NCBI GenBank assembly: GCA_041569895.1
Contig: JBFFXF010000149.1
Location: forward strand, 1 to 18,054
Direction of reading: 5' to 3'
DNA from: JBFFXF01 sp041569895
Lineage (GTDB): Bacteria > Planctomycetota > UBA8108 > JACQVS01
DNA length: 18,054 nucleotides
Each line of letters opens with the position of its first letter. Positions within the stretch are counted from its first letter, which is position 1. Below the pieces are notes generated by a model. It was not told where the DNA came from and did no database searches. It worked only from the letters and a program-made list of their open reading frames with translations. Made by a program: the position numbers and the translations under genes. Shown piece by piece: positions 7,488 to 16,813 of the stretch.

Positions 7488-10043
7488 TCAGGGACTGACG
7501 CCAGCACGTCCCGCCGCCGCACAGGGCGCATGAGTCTCGCACGTCAGCTCGTCGCGCGTCGGGTCATCGCCGCACTCGCTGAACGGCTCGAGAGGCGGCG
7601 CTCCACCCTGGAACAGGAACCCGAGGGCGTACACCGCATCGGGAAGCTCGACGACGCCGGTGTCGTCGACGTCGGCGCTCTTGAGACACGGTGGCTCGCC
7701 GCCGCCCGCGAACAGGTAGAGCAGGACGAACACGGCGTCCGAGACGTCGAGCTCTCCGTCACCGTTCGCGTCGGCTCGTCTGAATGGCCGGAGTGGCAGC
7801 GTGCAGGCCCAGCAGACCTCGACGACGCAGATGCCGGCGCCCTCGATGCGGACGCTCCGGACGCCGACGGGCGCGGAGAGGTACAGGGTCTGCTCACCCG
7901 CGCCGGGCTGCGCCTCGACGACGCCGACGGGGCTGGCGGCCTCGTCGAGCGCGGTCAGCACGCAGCTTTCCGCCTGCGCCAGCGTCACCGAGACGGCGCG
8001 GGGCGCGCTCGCGTCGCAGAGATCGCGGTCGAACGCGGCGACGGCCGGCCGCTCGCGATCGGATCCGCCGGATCCGCTCCACGGGATCAGCAGATCGACG
8101 AAGCCGTCCCCGGAGCAGTCGACGACGTCGAGGCCCGCCGGCGTGCCATCCGGCCACAGCGACTCCGTGACGGCGACCGGCCCGAGATCGACCAGCGAAA
8201 GACCCTCCGCCAGGGCATCGAACGCCTCCCAGGCGTGCCCGCAGTTCTCCTGCGTGCAGTAGAGCGTCGACCTGACGTTGTTCTGCCGGTTCTCGTCGGG
8301 GGCGAGTCCGGCCCCGTCGACGGCGACCTCGAACAGGCTGCACCCCTCGGTGACAGTGGCGCTCCAGGCGCACTCGAGCGCCTCGCCCGCGGCGAGCGGG
8401 TCGAGCTCGCAGTCCGGCAGCAGCGGCTCCCCATCGAGCATGGCGGCGACGACGGCCGGCGCCGCAGCGCACGACCCGACGTTGCGGACCACCGAACGCA
8501 CGCTGACGTTGTGGCGATCACCCGTGGAGAGCGGCACCACCTCGAGCTCCTCGATCGAAAGATCGGCCGCGGCGACGACCAGCTCGACGAGCGCCTCGTT
8601 GTTGTCGGGATCGATCTCGGAGAAATTGGCGAGCGCCCTTGCGGTCACCAGGTGGACGCCCGGCTCGAGCGGCGCCGTCAAATCGACGTCGACCGCGAGC
8701 ATGTGGCCGGGCAGGAAGCCCTCGACGTCACTGCTGTTCACGCCGAGCCCGTCGTCGCCGAGCCACAGGCCCACGAGGACGGAGCACCCGAACCCGGTGC
8801 AGTCCGGCTCCCGGTTCCCCTCGTTCCGCAGGCTCACCGTCGCCGTCATCGGCTCGCCCGCGCAGGACGCCGCGCTCGGGGTGAGATCGACCGAGGCGAT
8901 GACGATGTCCGGGCCGCAGCGAGCGACCGGCAGCGTCCTCGAGAGCGTGTTGCTCGCGGCGCTCTCGTCGGACTCCGTGATGAGGCCATCCGGGTCGGCG
9001 CGGACGACCAGAGGGTGCTCGCCGGCGGCGTAGCGCGACGTCCACGTGCACTCGAACGACTCGTTCGGGTCGATATCCCCGTCGCCGAGGAGCGGCGTGC
9101 GGCACGGCTCCGAAACGCCGTCGAGCCGCGCCACGACCTTGTTGACGCCGAACGACGCCTTGCACGGGCCGACGTTCTTGATGAGCGCCTTGATCTCGAC
9201 CGTGTCGCACGCGTTCGGCGCGTCCGGCGTCACCGTCAGGGATTCGACCACGAGATCGGGCCGGCCCACGACCACCTGGAGCTCCCCGCTCCAGTTGTTG
9301 GTCTCCCACACCTCGTCGACCTGGTCGTCCGGATCGACCATCGCGCGCAGCGTATACGTCCCGACAGCGGGCTTGGAAAAGGTGATCCTGCACTCGTGGA
9401 CCTCCGAGACCTCGAGCGGCGGGAAGACGGGAACGCACGGACTCTCGATGCGGTTTCCGTCGAGATAGACGCGCACCTTCGCCGGGCAGCTGATCAGCGC
9501 GCAGGTCTGGAAGCCCTCGTTGGCGATCCGGACCGTCGCGCTGAGCAGGCCGCCCGGACACCGGCTGCCGACGTAGCTGAAGTCGCGGATCACCAGATCG
9601 GGAAGGCATTTCTGGACGAAGATGTTCCTCACTTTCCTGTTGTTGCCCTCGTTGCTGCCCTCGTCGACATCGTCTCGGTAATCGACCATCGCCTCGAGGT
9701 TGTGGAGCCCGGAGTCGAGACGCTCCGACCACTCGCAACGGTGTGTGGCTCCCGGGGCGAGGTCGTCGAACCCGCTGCAGAGGACGATCCGCCTCGTCCC
9801 GTCGACCCACAGCGCGACCTCGATGTCGTTCGCGAAGCCGGCCGACGCGGTGCTCGTCCCGACGTTCTTGACGATCACCGTGACGTCCTGCAGCCCGCAG
9901 GCCGCGGGCGGGTAGCTGATCTGGTCGACGACGAGATCGGGAGTGGCGACGGCGCGCTCGACGGCGGCGGATGCGACGAGGACGAACGCGACGACGGACG
10001 CGGCGATATGGCGGCGGGGTCGGTGCGGTGCTCTCGAGCTCAT
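7488..10043 (-). CDS. Secreted five-CARDB protein with C-terminal dockerin-like repeat
   Basis: The 851-residue product starts at ATG 10043, supported by GGAGG eight bases upstream and a signal peptide ending near AVA (31-33). Five CARDB-type beta-sandwich repeats of 108-117 residues follow, at about 35-145, 146-260, 261-374, 375-491 and 492-599. Most open with PDLVV/PDIVI-like sequence, with VKNVG/RNEG in the first third and a DxxDEx...NN turn near the end. Residues 600-755 are a less clear beta-rich region. A dockerin-like pair of calcium loops lies at 757-835 (DANGDGELDVSD; DVDDTGVVELPD), each followed by an aromatic/Leu LF helix, then a Cys-rich tail. Cysteines recur in every repeat, which fits an exported disulfide-stabilised protein. 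CARDB domains are associated with adhesion; I infer a surface or extracellular structural role. No cohesin partner is visible here. Confidence 0.85.
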   Translation of the reverse strand: MSSRAPHRPRRHIAASVVAFVLVASAAVERAVATPDLVVDQISYPPAACGLQDVTVIVKNVGTSTASAGFANDIEVALWVDGTRRIVLCSGFDDLAPGATHRCEWSERLDSGLHNLEAMVDYRDDVDEGSNEGNNRKVRNIFVQKCLPDLVIRDFSYVGSRCPGGLLSATVRIANEGFQTCALISCPAKVRVYLDGNRIESPCVPVFPPLEVSEVHECRITFSKPAVGTYTLRAMVDPDDQVDEVWETNNWSGELQVVVGRPDLVVESLTVTPDAPNACDTVEIKALIKNVGPCKASFGVNKVVARLDGVSEPCRTPLLGDGDIDPNESFECTWTSRYAAGEHPLVVRADPDGLITESDESAASNTLSRTLPVARCGPDIVIASVDLTPSAASCAGEPMTATVSLRNEGNREPDCTGFGCSVLVGLWLGDDGLGVNSSDVEGFLPGHMLAVDVDLTAPLEPGVHLVTARALANFSEIDPDNNEALVELVVAAADLSIEELEVVPLSTGDRHNVSVRSVVRNVGSCAAAPAVVAAMLDGEPLLPDCELDPLAAGEALECAWSATVTEGCSLFEVAVDGAGLAPDENRQNNVRSTLYCTQENCGHAWEAFDALAEGLSLVDLGPVAVTESLWPDGTPAGLDVVDCSGDGFVDLLIPWSGSGGSDRERPAVAAFDRDLCDASAPRAVSVTLAQAESCVLTALDEAASPVGVVEAQPGAGEQTLYLSAPVGVRSVRIEGAGICVVEVCWACTLPLRPFRRADANGDGELDVSDAVFVLLYLFAGGGEPPCLKSADVDDTGVVELPDAVYALGFLFQGGAPPLEPFSECGDDPTRDELTCETHAPCAAAGRAGVSP

Positions 10044-10419
10044 GGCAGGTCCCTCCAGCATGATCCGGCTGCCGGCGTGCGTGCAGGCTGGCCCCGCCGT
10101 CGTACGCGGCGACAGCACGGCGGGAGGAGCGACCGCGCAGCGGCAGTCTGCTCTCGGGGAGATGGTGCAAGCGGGGGGCCAACCGGGAGGGGGACCGCGT
10201 GGCGCACGTCGAGACGCGGAAGGGCGAAGGTTTCCGCGGCGCGAGGGCGACATACCTCGCCGGCGTCGGAGCTTTCCCCACGACACCGGGGGTCAACGAC
10301 CTCAGGGGGATCCACCGGTTCCGGTCGCGCGAGGAGCCTGCCGTGGAAGGGCTACCGGAAGCGGGAGTTTCTCGTGCCGTCCCGCGAATTTCCCGGCATC
10401 GTCGGGCCCGAGAGCACGG
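10044..10419. other. 376-bp gap, no gene supported
   Basis: This gap separates the end of the 2-hydroxyacid dehydrogenase gene from the start of the CARDB gene, both on the minus strand. Apparent open frames through it are GC-driven and lack recognisable protein features. The CARDB reading frame stays open upstream of 10043, but the GGAGG site and signal peptide argue against using the extension. I see a 10-bp palindrome (TCGGGCCCGA, 10402-10411) just after the dehydrogenase stop and short inverted repeats such as ACCGG-TT-CCGGT near 10315-10326, but no stem followed by a T-run, so no convincing intrinsic terminator. No convincing promoter hexamers were found, although the CARDB promoter should lie here. 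Confidence 0.5.
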
Positions 10420-11415
10420 TCACCAGGCCCACCCGTCGCGCAGCTCGTCGTTGACCACCGCGCCGGCGGGCCAGTCGCCGCGCGAGAGCTTGATGATGGA
10501 GTCCGCCGCCTCGAGCGCCATGTCCGCGCCGGAGCGGGTGTCCATGCCGGCGATGTGCGGGCTGAGGGCGACATGGTCCATCTCGAAGAGCGGGTTGTCG
10601 CGCACGGGCGGTTCCTGTTCGAAGACGTCGAGGCCGGCGCCGGCGAGCGGACCGTTGCGGAGGGCCGCGATCAGGTCGCGCTCGTCGACGATCTCGCCGC
10701 GCGCCGTGTTGATCAGCACGCTTCCCGGCCGCATCTTCGCGAACACCGAGGCGTCGAAGAGTCCCCGCGTCTCGTCGTTGAGGGGACAGTGGATCGTCAG
10801 GTAGTCGCTTCGAGCGAGGAGCGTGTCGAAGTCGACGAGCTCGATGTCGTGCGCGCGCGCGAACGCCTCGTCGGCGAAGGGATCGTGGGCGATGACCTCC
10901 ATCCGCAGCGCCACGGCGCGCACGGCCATGCTCCGGCCGATGCGGCCGAGCCCGAATATCCCGAGGACCTGCCCGCGCACCGGCCGCAGCGGAGCCCGCG
11001 GCCACTCGCCGCTCCGCGTGCTCCGATCGCCGGTGACGATCGACTTCGCCACCGCGAAGAGAAGCGCCAGCGCCTGCTCGGCGACCGCCTCGTGGTTGGC
11101 GTTCGGGGTGATCGTCACCGCGATCCTCCGCGCCGTCGCCGCAGCGACGTCGACCCGGTCGTAGCCCACTCCCGAGCGCGCGATCACCCGCAGCCTCGGC
11201 AGCGCGGCGAGGATCGTCTCGGTGTACCATTCACCGCCCGCGATCACGGCCTCGGCGACGCCGAGCTCCTCGACGGCCTTCTCCTCGGCGGCAAGCCCGC
11301 GCGCGAAGCGGGGATCCACCGGATAGCGGATATCGAAACCGGCCTCGCGGAGCAACGCGACGTGGGGACCATCCGAGTCGCGGTAGGCCTCCGGCGTGAT
11401 GAGGACGGTCGGCAT
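10420..11415 (-). CDS. D-2-hydroxyacid dehydrogenase (phosphoglycerate dehydrogenase-like)
   Basis: This 331-residue cytoplasmic enzyme belongs to the D-isomer-specific 2-hydroxyacid dehydrogenase family, which interconverts 2-keto acids and D-2-hydroxy acids with NAD(P). The Rossmann nucleotide-binding motif GLGRIG is at 155-160, with HDPF about 20 residues later. The catalytic triad is readable: Arg in NTARG (239), Glu in DVFEQEP (268) and His in LSPHIAG (287). An SGVGYDRVD segment (81-89) is typical of SerA-like members. There is no C-terminal ACT domain, so it is the short form; the substrate (3-phosphoglycerate, glyoxylate, hydroxypyruvate or other) cannot be read from sequence. ATG 11415 lies 11 bases after the SRPBCC stop, so it is probably the last gene of that operon. 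No strong ribosome binding site is visible, which suggests reliance on coupling. Confidence 0.9.
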   Translation of the reverse strand: MPTVLITPEAYRDSDGPHVALLREAGFDIRYPVDPRFARGLAAEEKAVEELGVAEAVIAGGEWYTETILAALPRLRVIARSGVGYDRVDVAAATARRIAVTITPNANHEAVAEQALALLFAVAKSIVTGDRSTRSGEWPRAPLRPVRGQVLGIFGLGRIGRSMAVRAVALRMEVIAHDPFADEAFARAHDIELVDFDTLLARSDYLTIHCPLNDETRGLFDASVFAKMRPGSVLINTARGEIVDERDLIAALRNGPLAGAGLDVFEQEPPVRDNPLFEMDHVALSPHIAGMDTRSGADMALEAADSIIKLSRGDWPAGAVVNDELRDGWAW

Positions 11416-11426
11416 GCAAGAATCGA

Positions 11427-12059
11427 TTACTTGGTCTTCGAACCGGCGTCGACGGCGGGCTTCGGCTCGCCCGACTCTCCCGACGTCGCGGGCTTGGTGT
11501 CGCTGGCGCTCTCGCCCCCGTCGGTCGGAGCGTCGTCCTGCTCGACGGTGTTCTTGAGCTGCGCCAGTCCAGCGTCGTAGTAGTCGTTCATCACGTCCTT
11601 GAGCATCAGCGACATGTAGCGGTACGGGATGTTCCAGCCGACGTCGTAGTCCGTGGTCCAGGTGACCTTGGTGCCGCTCTCCAGCCTGTCGAGGGTCATG
11701 ACGACGCGATGCTTCTCCGTGCCGCTGTAGGTGATCTCGTACTCGACGCCCGATTGCGGATCGCTCTTGACGATCTCGAGGCGGCCGTTCCCCGACTTCT
11801 CGCTGGTCCATGCCTGCACCGCGCCGACGCCGCTGTCCGGACCCTCATAGACGTACGTCAGCGTCTCGTCGGCCCTGGTGTTCAACGGCGACCACTTCGA
11901 CCAGCCGTCCTTGAAGTTCGCGATGTACGCGTGCACCTCCTCGGGCGGCGCCGCGATGACCGTGCTGCGCTCGACGTGCACCGCCGACGGCAGGAAGACG
12001 CCGACGCCGGCGATCAGGACGATGAGAACGAACAGGATGATAAAGAGCTTCTTCAGCAT
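11427..12059 (-). CDS. Membrane-anchored SRPBCC (START-like) family protein
   Basis: This 210-residue protein begins with a single hydrophobic segment (LFIILFVLIVLIAGVGVFLP, about 5-24) preceded by two lysines, probably an uncleaved anchor. Residues about 28-172 form an SRPBCC/polyketide-cyclase-like domain: VERSTVIAAPPEEVHAYIAN at the start, WSKWSPL (53-59), a central beta sheet, and a closing helix YMSLMLKDVMNDYYDAGLAQL. This fold makes a hydrophobic pocket for lipids or other small hydrophobic ligands; the ligand here is unknown. The last 38 residues are low-complexity and rich in Ser, Asp, Glu, Gly, Pro and Lys, probably disordered. The gene follows the DUF1501 gene by 22 bases and precedes the dehydrogenase by 11, so it should be co-transcribed. 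A weak AAAGG lies about 12 bases before the ATG. Confidence 0.85.
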   Translation of the reverse strand: MLKKLFIILFVLIVLIAGVGVFLPSAVHVERSTVIAAPPEEVHAYIANFKDGWSKWSPLNTRADETLTYVYEGPDSGVGAVQAWTSEKSGNGRLEIVKSDPQSGVEYEITYSGTEKHRVVMTLDRLESGTKVTWTTDYDVGWNIPYRYMSLMLKDVMNDYYDAGLAQLKNTVEQDDAPTDGGESASDTKPATSGESGEPKPAVDAGSKTK

Positions 12060-12081
12060 GACTCGATCGTGCCTTTCTTCT

Positions 12082-13539
<1,458 letters not shown>

Positions 13540-13544
13540 TGGCG

Positions 13545-16500
13545 TCATCCCTTGGTCAGGAACTCGTCCAGGTTCATCAGCACGTTGCCGACGACGGTCC
13601 ACGCCGCGAGCTCGGCGTGGTCCAGGCCCTCGGGCGCCGGACCGAGCTCGCTGGTCGCCAGCGCGTGAGCGGCGTCCGCGTCGGCGCGGAAGTGCTCGAG
13701 CTCGCTCGTCACCAGGGCCGAGAGTCGTTCGATCTCGAGGTCGACCGGCGGCCGGCCGAGGCAGAGGCGGAACGCGTACCGGAGACGCGACGCGACGTCG
13801 CGCCCGCCCTCGCGCACGATGCGACGCGCCAGAGCCTGGGCCGCCTCGACGTAGACGGGATCGTTGAGCGTCACCAGCGCCTGCAGCGGCGTGTTGGTGC
13901 GCAGACGTCGGATGGTGCAGTACTCGCGGCTGGTCGCGTCGAAGGCCATCATCGACGGGTACGGGCTCGTGCGTCGCCAGAAGGTGTAGAGGCCGCGACG
14001 GTACTTGTCGGCGCCGGGGCTCGTCTTCCAGCTGTCGCCGCTGTAGACGACCTGCCAGACGCCATCCGGCTGCGGCGGCATGACGCTCGGCCCGAACATC
14101 GTGCTGCTGAGGAGCCCGCTGACCGCGAGCGACTGATCGCGCACCATCTCGGCCTCGAGCCGCAGCCGCGGACCGCGCGCCAGCAGCAGGTTCTTCGGAT
14201 CGCGCGCCAGGAGCTCGGGCGTCGCGGCCGATGACCGCCGGTACGCGGCCGAGGTGACGATCTCGCGCAGGAGCCGCTTCATGCTCCACGCGAAATCCCC
14301 CGTGAAGCGCACGGCGAGCCAGTCGAGGAGCTCGGGGTGCGTCGGCAGCGTCCCCTGCGTGCCGAAGTCCTCGCTCGTCTCGACGAGTCCGATGCCGAAG
14401 AGCTGCTCCCAGACGCGATTCACCGCGACGCGACCGGTGAGCGGGTTCCCGGGCGACGCGATCCAGCGCGCCATCGCGAGCCGGTCGGCGGACGCGCCGC
14501 CACCTGACCCACGATCTCCGGGCGCGTCGTCGAGCGCGTGCATCGCCTGCGGCACGCCCGGCTCGACCGCCTCCGCCGGATCGAGAAAGCTGCCGCGGGT
14601 GAAGACGTGCGTCGTGCGGCGCCTGTCGGCGGGGAGCTCGCGCAGGATCGGTGTCGTCGGAGGCTGGATCGAGGCGCGCTCCTTCTCGAGCGCGGCGATT
14701 CGCGCCCGCACCGGCGCGAGCTCCGGAGCCAGCTCGCGAAACACGCGCTCGAGCTCGGCGCTCTCCTCCGCGGTGCGTTCCTCAGGCGCCCTCGACGCGG
14801 CCTGCACCACCGCCGGCGGCACGTCGCCCGCCGCGACGCGCGCCGGGTCGCCGGTGATCGACACCCGGAAGCGCCCGAGGGTGAACTCCGGCTGTCCGTA
14901 GCGGTGCTCGAGACGGACGACCAGCCGATCGCCGGCGGCGAGCTCGACCGGGCTCGAGGCGACGAACACCGCCTCGTGAGGCTTCCCCGCCTGCGGATGC
15001 ACCGCCCACCCGTGCCGGGCGACGTCCGGATTCGAGAGGACGTGCGCCACGGGGAAGTCCTTCTGCTCGAAGTCGGCGCGGGCGCGGGACAGCTCGACCA
15101 ATCGCTCCTCCGACCCGTCCGCCAGGACGACGGAGACCGCGATGCCCGAGAGGACGAAGTTGCCGTCCGGGGCGCGTCCCGGTCCGTTCGCCGGCAGCGA
15201 TTCGTGCGGCAGCGCCTCGAGACGCAACGCCGTGAGCCGACCACGATCGCCGGGCTCGAGACGCAGCGTGTAGGCGTCGTTCGCGGCGCTCGCGTCCGCG
15301 GCGACGAGCAGGGAGCCATCGTCGAGCGCTCGCAGCGCGACGTCCGACTCGGCGGTCGCCGACTCGACCCGCGGTGTCGTCCAGCCGCGCGCGCCGGCGA
15401 TTTGCTCCGTCCAGCGCTGCCGCGCCGCGGCGAGCTCGGGCGTCGAGCGTCCGAGGAGCTCGCGAGCCGAGGCGAGCTCCCGCTCGAGGGCCTCGATGCG
15501 TCGCGACTGCTCCGGCGTCGGCGTGGCGACCGTCGGGCGCTCGTCGGGCTTGTCGCTGTCCTCGGTGTTGTTGAGGAAGGCGAGGAACCGATAGTAGTCC
15601 TCGTGCTTGAAGGGGTCGTAGGGATGGCTGTGGCACTGCACGCAGCCGAACGTGGTTCCCATCCAGACCTGCCACGTCGTGTTGACGCGGTCCATCACCG
15701 CGGCGACACGGAACTCCTCGTCGTCCGTGCCGCCCTCCGTGTTGGTCATCGTGTTGCGGTGGAATGCCGTCGCCAGCAGCTGATTGTTCCCCGCATCCGG
15801 GAGCAGGTCGCCGGCGAGCTGCTCGATGGTGAACCGGTCGTAAGCGAGGTCACGGTTGAACGCGTCGATCACCCAGTCGCGGTAGCGCCAGATGGTCCGG
15901 CGGTTGTCCTTCTCGTAGCCCTGCGTGTCGGCGTAGCGCGCGAGGTCGAGCCACCGCCGCGCCCAGCGCTCGCCGAAACGCGGCGAGGCCAGCAGCCTGT
16001 CGATGAGCCGCTCGTACGCGTCCGGCGAGCGGTCGTTCTCGAACGCGTCGATCTCGTCGATTGTCGGCGGCAGCCCGATCAGATCGAGCGACAGACGGCG
16101 GATCAACGTCGCGCGGTCGGCGGGTCGCGTGGCCTCGATCCCCTCCCGCTCGAGACTCGCGGCGATGAAGACGTCGATCGCCCCGCGCACGTCGCGCGAG
16201 TCGCGGAGGCGCGGCAGGGTGGTCTTCGCGGGCGGCACCAGCGACCAGTGAGTGTCGTAGGGCGCCCCGGCGGCGATCCACCGCCGCAGCGCGTCGATCT
16301 GCTCGGCGGTGAGCGGCTTGCCGTCGGGCGGCATGCGTTCGTCGGGATCCTCCGCGGTCACGCGTCGCAGCAGCTCGCTCGCCGCGGCCTCGCCCGGGAC
16401 GATCGCCCGCTTGCCGGACCGCAGCCTCGCCGTCGCCTGGTCGCGGAAGAGCAGGCTGAGGCCGCTCTTGCGCTTGACGCCGCCGTGGCACTTGAAGCAC

Positions 16501-16661
16501 CGCGCCGCGAGCGTCGGCTTGACCTCCCGATTGAAGTCGACAGACCCGCTCGCGTCGCCGCCGCCGGCGTGAAGCGGGACCGCCAGCAGGGCCAGGAGGA
16601 CGACCACCGGCCGCAGGGACGCTCCGTCGCGCGCTCTTGAGGAGTCGTGTGCTGTCGACAT
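13545..16661 (-). CDS. PSCyt1-DUF1549-DUF1553 protein (planctomycete cytochrome C type)
   Basis: This 1038-residue exported protein has the three-domain layout characteristic of Planctomycetota. After a signal peptide (about 17-33), a PSCyt1 heme-type domain carries CFKCH at 55-59 and PPDGKP near 111-116. DUF1549 spans about 160-365, including a second CxxCH (CVQCH, 340-344) in FGCVQCHSHPYDPFKHEDYY. A Glu/Arg-rich segment (385-420) and a beta-rich region (430-610) resembling a carbohydrate-binding sandwich follow, then a second helical stretch. DUF1553 spans about 720-985 (NPLTGRVAVNRVWEQLFG, RTNTPLQALVTLNDP). The CxxCH motifs suggest covalent heme, and by family name it is called cytochrome-like, but activity is unproven. 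ATG 16661 is chosen for signal position; in-frame GTG codons at 16688 and 16703 are alternatives. It is the first gene of a four-gene minus-strand cluster. Confidence 0.92.
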   Translation of the reverse strand: MSTAHDSSRARDGASLRPVVVLLALLAVPLHAGGGDASGSVDFNREVKPTLAARCFKCHGGVKRKSGLSLLFRDQATARLRSGKRAIVPGEAAASELLRRVTAEDPDERMPPDGKPLTAEQIDALRRWIAAGAPYDTHWSLVPPAKTTLPRLRDSRDVRGAIDVFIAASLEREGIEATRPADRATLIRRLSLDLIGLPPTIDEIDAFENDRSPDAYERLIDRLLASPRFGERWARRWLDLARYADTQGYEKDNRRTIWRYRDWVIDAFNRDLAYDRFTIEQLAGDLLPDAGNNQLLATAFHRNTMTNTEGGTDDEEFRVAAVMDRVNTTWQVWMGTTFGCVQCHSHPYDPFKHEDYYRFLAFLNNTEDSDKPDERPTVATPTPEQSRRIEALERELASARELLGRSTPELAAARQRWTEQIAGARGWTTPRVESATAESDVALRALDDGSLLVAADASAANDAYTLRLEPGDRGRLTALRLEALPHESLPANGPGRAPDGNFVLSGIAVSVVLADGSEERLVELSRARADFEQKDFPVAHVLSNPDVARHGWAVHPQAGKPHEAVFVASSPVELAAGDRLVVRLEHRYGQPEFTLGRFRVSITGDPARVAAGDVPPAVVQAASRAPEERTAEESAELERVFRELAPELAPVRARIAALEKERASIQPPTTPILRELPADRRRTTHVFTRGSFLDPAEAVEPGVPQAMHALDDAPGDRGSGGGASADRLAMARWIASPGNPLTGRVAVNRVWEQLFGIGLVETSEDFGTQGTLPTHPELLDWLAVRFTGDFAWSMKRLLREIVTSAAYRRSSAATPELLARDPKNLLLARGPRLRLEAEMVRDQSLAVSGLLSSTMFGPSVMPPQPDGVWQVVYSGDSWKTSPGADKYRRGLYTFWRRTSPYPSMMAFDATSREYCTIRRLRTNTPLQALVTLNDPVYVEAAQALARRIVREGGRDVASRLRYAFRLCLGRPPVDLEIERLSALVTSELEHFRADADAAHALATSELGPAPEGLDHAELAAWTVVGNVLMNLDEFLTKG

Positions 16662-16673
16662 GGAAACGGCAAT

Positions 16674-16702
16674 ATCATAAGGAATCACCCCGGCGATCTC
16701 CA
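16674..16702 (-). promoter_or_regulatory. Possible promoter for the DUF1553-DUF1501-SRPBCC-dehydrogenase operon
   Basis: On the minus strand, TGGAGA (16702 to 16697, four of six matches) and TATGAT (16679 to 16674, five of six) are spaced by 17 bases. The inferred transcription start is within about 10 bases of the ATG at 16661, which would give a nearly leaderless message. That fits the lack of a ribosome binding site before this ATG. If translation instead begins at an upstream GTG, this cannot be the promoter. Confidence 0.3.
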
Positions 16703-16706
16703 CCGG

Positions 16707-16735
16707 TTGCCGGAACGGGGCCGGCCACCTATACT
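16707..16735 (+). promoter_or_regulatory. Candidate sigma70-type promoter for the fumarase gene
   Basis: TTGCCG (16707-16712, four of six matches) and TATACT (16730-16735, five of six) are separated by exactly 17 bases. They sit about 80 bases upstream of the fumarase ATG and partly back-to-back with the candidate promoter of the divergent operon, so the two could affect each other. Confidence 0.45.
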
Positions 16736-16813
16736 TCGATCGTTGCCGCGGGGTTGCCGGCGCCCCGGGAATCGCGGGCGTGCGCCGAACAAGGTCGAGA
16801 CAGGACAGCCGCC

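Noticed and set aside
7488..10043. Cellulosome component on the basis of the dockerin-like repeat
   Set aside because: No cohesin, glycoside hydrolase or scaffoldin is present, and similar EF-hand tails are common on unrelated exported planctomycete proteins.
10265..10330. Intrinsic terminator from short inverted repeats such as CCCC...GGGG and ACCGG-TT-CCGGT
   Set aside because: Stems are only 4-5 bp and no T-run follows on either strand.
6876..10454. Very long plus-strand open frame opposite the CARDB gene, and similar frames at 3317-6151 (+), 1989-3320 (+), 11878-13668 (+), 14538-16640 (+) and 267-1823 (-)
   Set aside because: They lie antisense to genes with clear domains, are dominated by Arg, Ala, Asp, Val and Leu as expected from GC-rich third positions, and show no signal, motif or ribosome binding site of their own.
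10420..11415. Naming the dehydrogenase serA
   Set aside because: The fold and catalytic residues are clear, but there is no ACT domain, no neighbouring serine pathway gene and no substrate-specific evidence, so no symbol was given.
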